Notes under the pieces: generated by a model | The model's database searches: none | What the model was told of the DNA's origin: nothing | Seen by the model: the letters and a program-made list of their open reading frames with translations, nothing else | Shown here: piece by piece, positions 8,786 through 18,225 of the stretch | How positions within the stretch are numbered: the first letter of the stretch is position 1 | How the letters are laid out: each line of letters begins with the position of its first letter | Translations under genes and position numbers: made by a program | Origin: Halosimplex halophilum | Lineage (GTDB): Archaea; Halobacteriota; Halobacteria; Halobacteriales; Haloarculaceae | Assembly: GCF_004698125.1 (NCBI RefSeq) | Contig: NZ_ML214297.1 | Location: forward strand, 992,001 to 1,056,000 | Length of the DNA: 64,000 nucleotides | Reading direction: 5' to 3'

Positions 8786-9577
8786 CTACGCTGCGGGGTC
8801 GTAGGTCTCGGCGAGCGCGTCGAGTTCCTCGTGGTGTTCGGTCGTGTGGGGCGCGGTCAGCGGCGAGACGCTCACCTTCCCGTCGACGACGGCCCGGCGG
8901 TCGCTGCCCTCGGGGTCGGGGATGTCGCCGTCGGCCATCCGCTCCCAGATCCGGTCGTGGAGGTGGACGCCGTCTTCCTCGCGGGTCGCGGTCATCTGGT
9001 ACACCTCCGAGGGGAACGTGACCGCCATCTCCGCCGGCCCCCACTCGGCGACCGGCGCGTTGACGTTCAGGTAGTCCGCGCTGTCGAACACGCCCGTCTC
9101 GGGGGCCCGCTGGACGAGGTACTCCGTGGCGCGTGCCGCCTCGGCGTAGCTGTCGGGGTCGACCTGCACGTCGTTGAACGCCGCGTCGTCGCGGACGGGG
9201 ATGTACATCGACACCGAGATCGCGGGCACGTCGAAGAAGGTCGCCTCGACGGCCGCCGAGACGGTCCCGGAGCGCCCGAGGACGTACGCCCCGAGGTTCG
9301 CGCCCTGGTTGCACCCAGCGACGACGATGTCCGCGTCCGGGACCAGCGACCCGAGTCCGGCGACGGTGCAGTCAGCCGGCGTCCCCTCGATGGCGTGGCC
9401 CAGGTCGTGCTCGTGGACGGTCACCTCGTGGGACAGCGACCGCCCGACCGCGCTCTGGTCCTCCGCCGGAGCGACGACCGTCACGTCGCCGATCTCGGTC
9501 AGCGCCTCGTAGAGCGCACGGAGGCCCGCGCTCTCGATCCCGTCGTCGTTCGTCAGGAGGATCGACGGCTCGTCCAT
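8786..9577 (-). CDS. surE: 5'/3'-nucleotidase SurE
   Basis: This 263-residue protein hydrolyses nucleoside monophosphates (survival protein E family). It begins with the diagnostic ILLTNDDGIESAGLRAL, in which the paired Asp residues bind the metal. It continues with VVAPAEDQSAVGRSLS, VVAGCNQGANLG and SGTVSAAVEAT, all conserved active-site segments. Length is typical. It stands alone between the lipoprotein gene and the hairpin array, with no sign of an operon partner. Confidence 0.93.
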   Translation of the reverse strand: MDEPSILLTNDDGIESAGLRALYEALTEIGDVTVVAPAEDQSAVGRSLSHEVTVHEHDLGHAIEGTPADCTVAGLGSLVPDADIVVAGCNQGANLGAYVLGRSGTVSAAVEATFFDVPAISVSMYIPVRDDAAFNDVQVDPDSYAEAARATEYLVQRAPETGVFDSADYLNVNAPVAEWGPAEMAVTFPSEVYQMTATREEDGVHLHDRIWERMADGDIPDPEGSDRRAVVDGKVSVSPLTAPHTTEHHEELDALAETYDPAA

Positions 9578-9767
9578 ACCTCCCCTGTCGGCGGTACCGG
9601 CAAAAGGACACCGACCGCTGCGAGTCGGGGTCGTTTCGGTCGACGGGTAAGAGCCGCTGTGAGTCGAGTGGGTGTTTCGGGTCGTTCTGGCGCGGAAGAG
9701 ATGAGTACGACAGCGACCGCACTCGACGGTGAGCGCTGAACGCCCTCGGCGCGCTCGCGGTCGCTGT

Positions 9768-10373
9768 CTCCGAAAATCGAAGATTTTCGGGATCTCGCAG
9801 GAGCGGAGCTCCTGCGGACCTCGCGAATCTCCGATTCGCTCAGTGACGAGAGAGCGACGCTCTCTCGAACCAAGCGGGATATCCGCGCTCTCCGCACCGC
9901 CCGCTCACGGCACAGCCGTTCGCTTCGAGGCGCCCAGCGCCTCGCACCGCGCGGATAGTGCCCGCTCAGGCGACTATCGGCGCGAGCGCGCCTCGCCCGT
10001 TCAGTCCGCCGGGAGAGCAAGCTCTCCCGAGCCCGCGCTCACACGTTCGCGCGGACGCCAGGGACCGCACAGCACGGCACCGCGACCGCACCGCAGACGG
10101 CCACGAGCCTCCCCAGCCGATTCGCGACACGCGAGTCGCGAATCCACCGTCGGAGCAAGCTCCGACGAGCCTTCGTTCACACAGTTCACGAAGACCTCGC
10201 GCGGCTACTGTCGCGCGATAAAACGCGCTCCAGCGCGCGCCGACCGCACCGCGACCGCTCACCGCAACACTCCGTACGGCCCGAACGCCGCTCGGACCGC
10301 GTCTGCGACCGGTCGTCGGCCCGGAAGCGACCGTGGAGCAGCCGAGTATCGGGCGTCAGACCTCCGTCTGACG
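9768..10373. repeat. Array of about thirteen short perfect hairpins in a gene-free spacer
   Basis: The 830 bases between surE and the HerA-like gene hold no credible gene. They do contain perfect inverted repeats with 5-10 bp stems and mostly 2-6 base loops. Examples are 9770-9790 (stem CCGAAAATC, loop GAA), 9796-9816 (CGCAGGAGC, GGA), 9823-9839 (GCGAATC, TCC), 9847-9867 (CGAGAGAGC, GAC), 9926-9944 (CGAGGCGC, CCA), 10010-10029 (CGGGAGAGC, AA), 10119-10144 (GATTCGCGAC), 10148-10167 (CGTCGGAGC, AA), 10197-10218, 10224-10237 and 10354-10373 (CGTCAGAC, CTCC). Sequences differ between hairpins, so this is neither a CRISPR array nor a simple tandem repeat. See the findings. Confidence 0.8.
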
Positions 10374-10408
10374 GGGGCTTATGGCTCGGCCGCGGGTGTG
10401 GATCGGTA

Positions 10409-12550
10409 ATGGCAGAGACAGAGTCGATCACCGTCGCGGACGTGAGCGACGGACCGTGCGGGTCGGGCGATCCGGGCCGGGCCGTCGACCTGCCGGTCGT
10501 CGAACTGCTGACCGGGCGCGGGTTCGTCACCGGCAAGTCCGGCTCGGGCAAGTCCAACACCGCCAGCGTCGTCGTCGAGAAGCTCCTCGACAACGGCTTC
10601 GGCATGCTCATCGTCGACATCGACGGCGAGTACTACGGCCTCAAGGAGGAGTACGAGATCCTCCACGCCGGCGCCGACGACGAGTGCGACATCCAGGTCA
10701 CCACCGAACACGCCGAGAAGATCGCCACGCTCGCCTTAGAGCAGAACGTCCCCATCATCCTCGACGTGTCCTCCTTTCTCGACGAGGACGAGGCCGCGGA
10801 CCTGCTCACGGAGGTCTCCAAGCGGCTGTTCGCCAAGGCCAAGAAGCTCAAACAGCCCTTCCTCATGCTCGTCGAGGAGGTCCACGAGTGGATCCCCCAG
10901 AAGGGCAGCGTCGGCGAGTGCGGCAAGATGCTCATCAAGATCTCCAAGCGCGGCCGCAAGCACGGCCTGGGGATCGTCGGCATCAGCCAGCGGCCCGCCG
11001 ACGTGAAGAAGGACTTCATCACCCAGTGCGACTGGCTCGTCTGGCACCGGCTCACCTGGAACAACGACACGAAGGTCGTGAGCCGCGTCCTCGACAACGA
11101 CTACGCCGAGGCCGTCGAGGACCTCGACGACGGCGAGGCGTTCCTGATGAACGACTGGGACGAGGACATCCGGCGGGTGCAGTTCCGCCGCAAGCAGACC
11201 TTCGACGCCGGCGCCACCCCCGGCCTCGACGACTTCGAGCGGCCGGACCTCAAGTCCGTCAGCGACGACCTGGTCTCCGAGTTGCAGGAGATCAGCGAGG
11301 AGAAGGCCGAGACCGAGGACCGAATCGCGGAGCTGCGCGAGGAGTTAGACGAGAAGAACTCCCGTATCGCCGAGCTCGAGGCGGAACTGCAGGACGCCCG
11401 CGACATGCAGCGGATGGCCGACCAGTTCACGCAGGCGCTGGTCGACCACGTCAAGGGCGCGAACCCCGGCCGGACGGAACAGGAGCGGATGCGCGAGCGC
11501 CGGGCGGCCGAGAAGGGCGACCAGTCGTCGTTCGACGACGCCGACGAGTGGGTCGAGGGACCGGCGCGAGCGGACGAGGGTGCGGGCGACGAGGAGCCGC
11601 CGCTGCCCGACGAGACCGCCCGCGAGGACGACGGCTACGACGAGTCGGCGATGACCTGGCCCGGCGACGAGGCCGCCCGCGCCGAGGCCTGGGAGGGCGG
11701 CGCCGACGGGGCGGAGGACGGCGGCGGGGATACGGACGCAGACACCAGCCCCGCAGCCGACGACGGCGGGATGTTCGGCGGAATTGCCGAGGGGTTCGGT
11801 GACGACGCCGAACCCGCCGAGAGCGCGGCTACGGACGGTGGAACGACCGCGCGGGCCGACGAGGGGCTCGACGGGGGCGACGACGCGGCGATGACCCGCG
11901 GGTTCGACGGGGTCGAGGACGACCCGCTGGGCGACCGCGCGACCGACGCCTTCGAGGCGGGCACCTCGACGGCCGTCGACGACGGGACGGTCGAGGACGC
12001 CGCCGCGTTCGCCCGCGACCTGGCCGACGACCTGGCCGACCTGGAGGCCGAGACCCGGCAGATGCTGCGGTACTACCGCGACCACGGGCCGGGGACCCCG
12101 ACCGACGCGCTGTTCGCGGCCGGCGGCTCCGACGACCGCACCCGGGCCTACGCCCGCAACCGGCGGCTGCGCGTCCACGGGCTCGTCGAACACGTCGGCC
12201 GCGGGCGCTACGACTACCGCGTCCCCGCGCTCCTGCGCGAGCGCACCGACCGCGAGACGGTCGACTCGTTCGTCCAGCAGGTCGAGCGCGCGCTCGACGG
12301 GGACGACCCCGAGGACGTGCCGGTCGACGAGGCCGAGGACGGCGACGACCACGAGCAGGCCGACGAACTCGACCAGATCGAGGGCGCCGACGCGGCCACT
12401 GGGACCGGCGCCGGAGACGTACCGGCCGGAGACGCCACCAACGGCCTCGACGACCTGCGACCCGACGACGACGACAGTGCTGACGACGACAGTACCGACG
12501 ACGACTCCGCCCTCGCCGTCGATAACGACGAAGTCGAGATCCTCGACTGA
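10409..12550 (+). CDS. HerA/VirB4-like DUF87 ATPase with coiled coil and acidic C-terminal region
   Basis: This 713-residue protein has a P-loop TGKSGSGKSN at residues 41-50, a Walker B segment FLMLVEEVHEW near residue 160, and the HerA-like GIVGISQRPADVKK sensor segment. After the ATPase come a coiled coil (about 290-350), a long Asp/Glu/Gly-rich disordered stretch, a possible winged-helix segment (about 545-615) and a very acidic tail. HerA relatives translocate DNA or move proteins using a hexameric motor. No nurA, rad50 or mre11 partner is present here, so the role (DNA processing or membrane-associated transport) is open. It begins 36 bases after the last hairpin of the upstream array. 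Confidence 0.8.
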   Translation: MAETESITVADVSDGPCGSGDPGRAVDLPVVELLTGRGFVTGKSGSGKSNTASVVVEKLLDNGFGMLIVDIDGEYYGLKEEYEILHAGADDECDIQVTTEHAEKIATLALEQNVPIILDVSSFLDEDEAADLLTEVSKRLFAKAKKLKQPFLMLVEEVHEWIPQKGSVGECGKMLIKISKRGRKHGLGIVGISQRPADVKKDFITQCDWLVWHRLTWNNDTKVVSRVLDNDYAEAVEDLDDGEAFLMNDWDEDIRRVQFRRKQTFDAGATPGLDDFERPDLKSVSDDLVSELQEISEEKAETEDRIAELREELDEKNSRIAELEAELQDARDMQRMADQFTQALVDHVKGANPGRTEQERMRERRAAEKGDQSSFDDADEWVEGPARADEGAGDEEPPLPDETAREDDGYDESAMTWPGDEAARAEAWEGGADGAEDGGGDTDADTSPAADDGGMFGGIAEGFGDDAEPAESAATDGGTTARADEGLDGGDDAAMTRGFDGVEDDPLGDRATDAFEAGTSTAVDDGTVEDAAAFARDLADDLADLEAETRQMLRYYRDHGPGTPTDALFAAGGSDDRTRAYARNRRLRVHGLVEHVGRGRYDYRVPALLRERTDRETVDSFVQQVERALDGDDPEDVPVDEAEDGDDHEQADELDQIEGADAATGTGAGDVPAGDATNGLDDLRPDDDDSADDDSTDDDSALAVDNDEVEILD

Positions 12551-12643
12551 CCGGCGAGGACTCTATCGACGGAGCTGTCCGCTCGCTTCCCGCTGGTGGA
12601 TTCGTTCCGAATCGTTATCACGTCCGCGAGCGACTGCCGACCC

Positions 12644-13285
12644 GTGCGCCGACGCGACCTGCTCGCCGCGGCCGGAGCGGGAGCGGCCGGATTCGCCGGC
12701 TGTCAGGCCCGCGCGAACTCTACGGACTCGGGGACGCCGACGCCGCCGGCTTGCGAGGGAGCGACCGGGCGGCGGGTGACGCTCGCCGACACCGCCGACG
12801 TGCCCGAGGCCGCCGAACTGATGATCGACCCGGTCGTGACGACCGCCCACAGCAGCCCCGAATCGCCGGCCCAGGTGCGGATCGAATTCGCGAACACGGG
12901 CGCGCGGCGAGAGGCGAACGTCGTCGACGACACGCGGTGTCACCTGTTCAACCGGAACGGGCGGAGCGACGACGGCGGCCTGTGGCTCTACCGGAGCCAG
13001 GACGCGCCCGGGCGCGACGAACGCGCGGGCGAGTGCTGGACCCTCGACCGCGTCCCCGACGGAAGCCCCGCCTACCGGGCGTACTCCTGTGGCGGGTACA
13101 CGCTGGCATCCGGCGGCCAGCGGTACTTCACCTACGAGGTCTGGGACGACTATCTGGCGGACGGCTACATGCGCCCCGGCACCTACCGGTTCACGACACC
13201 AGTTCGGGTCGGCGGCGACGGGGACGCCGAAGCGGTCGAGTTCGACTGGCGGCTGGAACTCGACGTGGAGCGGTGGGACGACTGA
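12644..13285 (+). CDS. Tat-exported haloarchaeal lipoprotein of unknown function
   Basis: The GTG at 12644 starts a 213-residue protein with an N-terminal twin-arginine signal (MRRRDLLAAAGAGAAG) running into the lipobox GFAGC, so export in folded form and lipid anchoring are expected. A longer frame from GTG 12596 adds 16 residues before the signal and is less likely. The mature part has four or more Cys residues (TRCHLF, GECWTL, YSCGGY) and a beta-rich look resembling immunoglobulin-like proteinase-inhibitor folds, but I do not recognise a specific family. It lies 93 bases after the HerA-like gene on the same strand. Confidence 0.7.
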   Translation: MRRRDLLAAAGAGAAGFAGCQARANSTDSGTPTPPACEGATGRRVTLADTADVPEAAELMIDPVVTTAHSSPESPAQVRIEFANTGARREANVVDDTRCHLFNRNGRSDDGGLWLYRSQDAPGRDERAGECWTLDRVPDGSPAYRAYSCGGYTLASGGQRYFTYEVWDDYLADGYMRPGTYRFTTPVRVGGDGDAEAVEFDWRLELDVERWDD

Positions 13286-13320
13286 AGTCGCGGCGGCACG
13301 GGGTGACGAGACGGAGCGAC

Positions 13321-14652
13321 TCAGATCTCGGGCAGCCGCAGGCCCGCAGTGACCATCGCGAGGGCGCCGACCGCCAGCACCGCTAGCCCGGGGGCGAACG
13401 AGCCCGTCAGATCCCTGAGCCCGCCGACGAGGAACGGGCCGAAGAAGCCGCCGAGTTCGCCGACGGCGAAGACGAGGCTCACCGCGGTCGCGGTCAGCGC
13501 CGGGCCGATGTCCTCGATCTCGGTCGGGATAGCGCGGACGAGCGGCGAGACGCCGCCGACGCCGGTCCCGACGACCACGGCGGCGACGCTCGCGGCGAGC
13601 ACGCTCCGGCCGACCGCGAGGCCGGCGACCCCAAGCAGTGCCGCGCCGCCGCAGGCGACGACCGCCTCGCGGCGGCGACCCAGCCGGTCGGAGAGCGGCG
13701 GGACGACGACGGTGCCGGCGGCCTGGCCGACGACGAACAGCGTCGCGACGGCCGCGGCCCGCGCGGGGGCCGCGCCGCGAGCGCCCGCGAGGGTGGGCAG
13801 CCACCCCTGGAGGCTGTGACCCAGCAGGAGGTAGACGGTGCCGACGACGACCAGTAGCCGCATCACGCGGTGGGAGAAGACCCGGGCCACGTCCGCCCGG
13901 AGCGACCCGAGCGCGAAGTCGCTCTCGGCGTCGTCGCCGTAGGGCGTCCCGTGGCGGCGGGCGTGCCACGCGGCGACCGGGATCCAGACGACCAGGAAGG
14001 CCAGCGCCGCGCCGGCGAGGACGCGGAAGGTCGGTCGCCACCCGCCCAGCGCGGGCCCCAGAATCGCCCGGCCGACGCTATAGGCCGCGGCCGTGCCGGC
14101 GTAGGAGCCGAGGATGTACACCGTCGACATCGTCCCGAGCAGCCGCGAGGGGAAGACGCTCGCCACGAGCTTCGGCAGGCCGAACGTGATCCCTGTCGCG
14201 CCGACGGCGAACAGGACGGTCGTCGCGAGCATCCCCGTGAAGCCGGTCGTCGCCGACCGCAGCAGTTGCGCGACGCCGAAGACCCCGACCGCGAGCGCGA
14301 TGCCCCGGCGGGCGCCGATGCGGTCGAGCGCGAGCCCCGACAGCAGCGAGAGCGGGACGTAGGTCAGCGGGACTGCGCCCACCAGCGCGCCCGCCTGGGT
14401 GTCCGAGAGGCCGAGCTGGCGCCCGATGGGTTCGAGGAAGGCCGCCAGGGCGAACCAGTTGGCCATCAGCAGGAGGTAGCTCACAGCGCCGAGGACGACC
14501 AGCGCGTAGGAACTCGGCGGGACCGCGTCCGGGATCGCGCCGTCGGGCGGCCCCGAGCCGTCCGACGGCCGGCCGTCCGACGACGCATCGGCCGACGGTC
14601 CGCCGCCCGTGGCGCCGCTCGCCGCGTCACGACTCGCGTCGTCGCCGACCAT
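13321..14652 (-). CDS. Major facilitator superfamily transporter
   Basis: This 443-residue protein has about twelve predicted membrane helices after a hydrophilic, Gly/Ser/Asp-rich N-terminal 45 residues. The MFS loop 2-3 motif is visible as GLALDRIGARRGIALA and its second-half copy as PPLSDRLGRRREAVVA. Overall character resembles the cyanate/nitroimidazole (CynX/NimT) and related anion-proton families, but substrate cannot be told from sequence. The gene is transcribed convergently with the preceding lipoprotein and has no operon partner. Confidence 0.85.
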   Translation of the reverse strand: MVGDDASRDAASGATGGGPSADASSDGRPSDGSGPPDGAIPDAVPPSSYALVVLGAVSYLLLMANWFALAAFLEPIGRQLGLSDTQAGALVGAVPLTYVPLSLLSGLALDRIGARRGIALAVGVFGVAQLLRSATTGFTGMLATTVLFAVGATGITFGLPKLVASVFPSRLLGTMSTVYILGSYAGTAAAYSVGRAILGPALGGWRPTFRVLAGAALAFLVVWIPVAAWHARRHGTPYGDDAESDFALGSLRADVARVFSHRVMRLLVVVGTVYLLLGHSLQGWLPTLAGARGAAPARAAAVATLFVVGQAAGTVVVPPLSDRLGRRREAVVACGGAALLGVAGLAVGRSVLAASVAAVVVGTGVGGVSPLVRAIPTEIEDIGPALTATAVSLVFAVGELGGFFGPFLVGGLRDLTGSFAPGLAVLAVGALAMVTAGLRLPEI

Positions 14653-14724
14653 ACCGGGGGTAGTGACGAACCGAGGAAATACCCACCGACAGCGGACGGC
14701 CCGACCGCCCGTCGGCGCGGTGAG

Positions 14725-14997
14725 TTACGCCCGTTCCCGGAACCGCACGGTTCCGTCCTGCTCGACTGTGACCCGGAACCCCTCGTAGTCGAACGACACG
14801 TCCATCCGGGCGTCGTCGTCCGGCGGGTCCGAGAAGAGATTGTCGAGTACGCTGTCGGCGCAGCCGTACATGTCCCTCAGCTCGGTCACGTCCGTCCCGC
14901 GGATGTCGGCGACCATCGCCGCGACCTGCGCGGCGGGTTCGGCCTCCTCCGGGTCGAGCTGTCTGCGGACGGCGCCGTCTTTCACGTGGTCTTCCAT
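14725..14997 (-). CDS. HalOD1 output-domain protein
   Basis: This 90-residue single-domain protein matches the haloarchaeal HalOD1 domain. It has a helical N-terminal half (QVAAMVADIRGTDVTELRDMYGCAD) and a C-terminal beta segment ending VSFDYEGFRVTVEQDGTVRFRE. The family is found alone or fused to response-regulator receivers and is presumed to be a signalling output module with unknown target. A second copy of the family occurs at 36.0-36.3 kb. No neighbouring gene is close enough on the same strand to form an operon. Confidence 0.85.
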   Translation of the reverse strand: MEDHVKDGAVRRQLDPEEAEPAAQVAAMVADIRGTDVTELRDMYGCADSVLDNLFSDPPDDDARMDVSFDYEGFRVTVEQDGTVRFRERA

Positions 14998-15111
14998 ATC
15001 CGGCGTAGTGCCGCGAACGACTAAAGGTGCGTCACCGCGGGGAGTATCCGGTATCCAGACGGGATCGAAACGTCAGCGGACGCTTATCGGTGTGAGGGCC
15101 GTACCGATCCC

Positions 15112-15774
15112 GTGAGTGTCATCGGTGACTTCACGGTCCCGACCGAGTCGTTCGCGCTCGCCGAGGCGCTCGCGAGCCACCCGGAGACGAACGTCACGGC
15201 CAACCGGCAGGCCACCCACAGCCCGCGCGAGGTGTTCCCGTTCCTCTGGGCGACGGGCGAGGACCTCGACGCGTTCGGTGAGTCGCTCGCCGAGGCGCCC
15301 GCCGTCGAGACGATGTCGGTCGCCGAGCGGGCCGACGACGCGGTCATGTTCCGGGTCGTCTGGGCGGAGCCCTTCCAGGAGCTGATCCACGACATGGTCG
15401 ACCACCACGCGGCCATCGTCGAGGCGTCGGCGAGCGACGACACCTGGTCGCTCCGGCTCAGGTTCGCCGACGAGGGGATGGTCTCGTCGTTCCAGGAGTA
15501 CTTCGAGGAGACGGGTCGGCGCTTCGAGGTGCGCTCGCTGTGGCATCCCTCCGGCCCGCGCCAGCGGGAGTACGGCCTGACCCCCGAGCAGTACGAGGCG
15601 CTCGCGGCGGCCGTCCGCGCGGGCTACTTCGACGTGCCCCGCGGCGCGTCAGCGGCGGACCTCGGCGAGCAGCTGGGGATCTCCGGGAACGCCGCCTCCC
15701 AGCGGATCCGCCGCGGATCCGCGGCGCTCGTCCGCAACGCGCTGTTGCTCGACGGGTCGGACGAGGGTACTTGA
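15112..15774 (+). CDS. Bacterio-opsin-activator type HTH_10 transcription regulator
   Basis: This 220-residue protein has a regulatory N-terminal part and a C-terminal HTH_10 domain (about 160-212). The HTH shows the family sequence LTPEQYEALAAAVRAGYFDVPR followed by the recognition-helix region LGEQLGISGNAASQRIRRG. Members regulate haloarchaeal metabolic genes. The start is GTG 15112, with a TATA-like CTTATCGG about 25 bases upstream, which suggests a leaderless transcript. The next gene starts 58 bases downstream, so co-transcription is possible. Confidence 0.85.
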   Translation: MSVIGDFTVPTESFALAEALASHPETNVTANRQATHSPREVFPFLWATGEDLDAFGESLAEAPAVETMSVAERADDAVMFRVVWAEPFQELIHDMVDHHAAIVEASASDDTWSLRLRFADEGMVSSFQEYFEETGRRFEVRSLWHPSGPRQREYGLTPEQYEALAAAVRAGYFDVPRGASAADLGEQLGISGNAASQRIRRGSAALVRNALLLDGSDEGT

Positions 15775-15832
15775 ACGGCGGTACGACCGAAGGCGGTACC
15801 TGAACCGGCTGTGGCCCCTCCCTCGAACCAGA

Positions 15833-16189
15833 ATGAGCAGTCAGAGACCCATCGACGGTTCCGCGGACCAGCTCTCCGAAGCAGACCCGAGCCTCGTCTA
15901 CTCCGCGCTCGCCGTCGCCGACCGACGGTTCGTCGTCGCGATGCTCGCCGACCGCGGGGAGAGCCTCCACCTGTCGGCGATCGCGGACGCCCTCGCCGCG
16001 CGGAAACACGACTCCGAGTCGGTCCCCCAGTCGACGGTCCGGTCGGTGACGACGGCGCTCTATCACGTCCACGCCCCCAAGCTCGCCGACGCGGGGATCG
16101 TGGACTACGACCGCGAGACGGAGCGGGTCGCGCTCGCGGTCGACGCCGACGCCGTCCGCGAGGTGGTCGCGCTCCCGTCCGTCGAATGA
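15833..16189 (+). CDS. Small winged-helix protein (DUF7344-like)
   Basis: This 118-residue protein has the haloarchaeal DUF7344 pattern: an N-terminal helix with LVYSALAVADRRFVVAMLADRG, then a winged-helix core with VTTALYHVHAPKLADAGIVDYD and a wing strand ETERVALA. Such proteins are presumed DNA-binding regulators. It follows the HTH_10 regulator on the same strand and may be co-transcribed with it. It ends one base before the stop codon of the converging tpiA. Confidence 0.8.
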   Translation: MSSQRPIDGSADQLSEADPSLVYSALAVADRRFVVAMLADRGESLHLSAIADALAARKHDSESVPQSTVRSVTTALYHVHAPKLADAGIVDYDRETERVALAVDADAVREVVALPSVE

Positions 16190-16190
16190 G

Positions 16191-16838
16191 TCAGGCGAGC
16201 GGCTCGACCAGGTCTTCGAGCGCGGCCCGGGGGTCGTCGGCCTTCGCGACGCCGCTGGCCAGCAGGACGCCCGTCGCGCCCAGCTCGCGGGCCGCGTCGA
16301 GGTCGTCGCCGGTCGAGATGCCGGCGCCGCAGAACACGTCGACCGACTCGTCGACGGCGGCGGCCGCCTCGACTGCGTCGGTGACGATGTCGGGGTCGGC
16401 CTTGCTGACGGGCGTCCCCGTGCCGATGAGTTCCGGCGGTTCGACGGCGACCGCGTCGGGGCCGAGCGCGGCCGCGGCGCCGACCTGACCGGGGTTGTTC
16501 GCGCAGACGACCGTCTCCAGGCCCGCCCGCTCGGCCGCGTCCAGACTGGCGTCGATGTCGGCGAGCTTGCGCCGCGCCTCGGAGTGGTTGAGCAGCGTCC
16601 CTTCGGCGCCGGCGTCGGCGACGGCCTCCGCGAGCGTGCTGCCGGTGTGGCTGCCGTGCTCGACGGGGCTGACGTGCTGGGCCCACGTCTCGACGCCCGT
16701 CTCGGCGACTGCCGAGAGGTGAGCGGCCTGCGGGGCGACGGCGATCCGCACGCCGGTCGCGTCGCTCACGTCGGCGGCCGCCTCGGCGATCTCGACGGGG
16801 TCACACGGGTAGGCCTTCAGGTTGACCAGGACGAACAT
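16191..16838 (-). CDS. tpiA: Triosephosphate isomerase (archaeal type)
   Basis: This 215-residue enzyme interconverts glyceraldehyde 3-phosphate and dihydroxyacetone phosphate. The archaeal short form is recognisable from the N-terminal VNLKAYP with catalytic Asn/Lys, [11 protein letters not shown] with the catalytic His, [12 protein letters not shown] with the catalytic Glu, and the phosphate-binding [10 protein letters not shown] and [11 protein letters not shown]. Bacterial enzymes are about 30 residues longer. There is no operon partner; the next gene upstream diverges. Confidence 0.95.
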   Translation of the reverse strand: MFVLVNLKAYPCDPVEIAEAAADVSDATGVRIAVAPQAAHLSAVAETGVETWAQHVSPVEHGSHTGSTLAEAVADAGAEGTLLNHSEARRKLADIDASLDAAERAGLETVVCANNPGQVGAAAALGPDAVAVEPPELIGTGTPVSKADPDIVTDAVEAAAAVDESVDVFCGAGISTGDDLDAARELGATGVLLASGVAKADDPRAALEDLVEPLA

Positions 16839-17084
16839 ACCCGAGTGGGCGACCGCGACGGGGAAATAGGTTGTGAGTCCGGCGACGCCGTCGGGAATCG
16901 CTCCCCGAGGGAGGGGCGACGGCTGCCCGCTCGCAGGCCGGGGAGGCCCCGAGCCGGCCGGGGTCGGTGGCTGTCAGTCGGCGTCCGTCGCCCCGCGGCT
17001 GTCGGTCGGCGTCCGTCGCCCGGCGAACCGGCCCGGGCGGCGAGGGTGAGAGTTAAGACGGTCGTCTCGCAATATCAGTCCGTC

Positions 17085-17645
17085 GTGACACAGGGGACCG
17101 CCGAACGCGGGACGGTGCTGGTCGTGGAGGACGAGGACCACCTCGCCGAGCTGTACACCGAGTACCTCGACGGGGAGTACGACGTGCGGACCGCCTACGG
17201 CGGCGCCGAGGCCCTGGAGATGCTCGCCGCGGACCTGGACGTGGTCCTGCTCGACCGGCGGATGCCCATCGTCTCCGGCAACGAGGTCCTCGCGGAGATC
17301 CAGGAGCGGGGCCTCCGGTGTCGGGTCGCCATGGTCACCGCCGTCGACCCGGACTTCGACATCATCGACATGGGCTGTGACGACTACGTCGTCAAGCCCG
17401 TGACCAGGGACCGGCTCAGAGAGGTCGTCGACCGCCTGCTGAAGCTCTCGGAGTACACCGACCGCAAGCGCGAGCTCACCGCGAAGAAGCTCAAGCGCAA
17501 CGTCCTGCGGGTCGAGAAGACCGAGTCGGAACTCGCCGACAGCGACACCTTCCAGCGCCTCCAGCGGGAGATCGCCGAGATGGAGGAGACCGTCCAGGGG
17601 ATCGCCGACGACCTCGGTGACGACTACGTGACGAAAACGCAGTGA
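17085..17645 (+). CDS. HalX-domain response regulator
   Basis: This protein of about 186 residues has a receiver domain (VLVVEDEDHLAELYTEYL, phospho-acceptor Asp in DVVLLDRRMP, Lys in YVVKPVTRDRL) followed by a HalX helical domain of about 65 residues (LSEYTDRKRELTAKKLKRN...). It lacks a DNA-binding domain. The start is uncertain: GTG 17085 gives the usual short lead into the receiver, while GTG 17046 would add 13 residues. No histidine kinase is nearby, so the partner is encoded elsewhere. Confidence 0.88.
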   Translation: MTQGTAERGTVLVVEDEDHLAELYTEYLDGEYDVRTAYGGAEALEMLAADLDVVLLDRRMPIVSGNEVLAEIQERGLRCRVAMVTAVDPDFDIIDMGCDDYVVKPVTRDRLREVVDRLLKLSEYTDRKRELTAKKLKRNVLRVEKTESELADSDTFQRLQREIAEMEETVQGIADDLGDDYVTKTQ

Positions 17646-17688
17646 CCGGCCGCGTACGGTCCGCTCGTCCGGTTCCGCTCCGCAGCGA

Positions 17689-18225
17689 TCAGGAGTCCTT
17701 TCGTTCGACAACGTCGCCGAGCGTGTACTCCCCGGTCGAGTCGCCGCCCGACCACTCGGACTCGTCGGTCGTCCCGCCGGCGGACAGGTCCACGTCCAGC
17801 GCGCTCTCGAGCTTGCGCTGGACCTCGTCGCTCGGGAGGGTGTCGCCCCGCTCGATCTTCCGGATGAGGCTGGCCTTCTCGTTGAGCTTGCGGGCCAGGT
17901 CCTCCTGACTCATGCCCGCGGACTCCCGGGCCGAGCGGACGATCTCGTCGTAGTCCTGCGCGAGCTCGTCCATCTCGTCGAACATGTCCTGCCGGCGCCG
18001 CGAGGACCCGCCCGAACTCGACGAGGAGCCCGACGACGACCCACCCGAACTCGACGACGAGTCCGACGACGAGGTCGAGTACTTCGTCGAGGCCGACGAC
18101 GAGGACTGCTGTTTGACCTCCGTGCCGAAGTCGGTGCACTCGTCGCAGACGTCGAGCTCCGCCCCCTCGACCTTGACGCGGTTGGGGGAACTCGTCTCGC
18201 TCCCGCACATCTCACACTGAACCAT
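17689..18225 (-). CDS. Archaeal multiprotein bridging factor aMBF1
   Basis: This 178-residue protein starts with a zinc ribbon (CEMCGSET...VCDECTDFG), then a Ser/Gly-rich linker of about 40 residues, then an XRE-type helix-turn-helix (residues about 90-145, SAGMSQEDLARKLNEKASLIRKIERG). This domain order is diagnostic for archaeal MBF1, linked to ribosome and transcription functions. The linker is almost pure Ser/Gly/Asp and unusually long. I chose the start MVQCEMCG at 18225; the upstream open frame is non-coding in character. Confidence 0.9.
   Translation of the reverse strand: MVQCEMCGSETSSPNRVKVEGAELDVCDECTDFGTEVKQQSSSSASTKYSTSSSDSSSSSGGSSSGSSSSSGGSSRRRQDMFDEMDELAQDYDEIVRSARESAGMSQEDLARKLNEKASLIRKIERGDTLPSDEVQRKLESALDVDLSAGGTTDESEWSGGDSTGEYTLGDVVERKDS

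Noticed and set aside
9768-10373. CRISPR array or tandem repeat
   Set aside because: The hairpin stems differ from one another and spacing is irregular; there is no identical direct repeat and no cas gene nearby.
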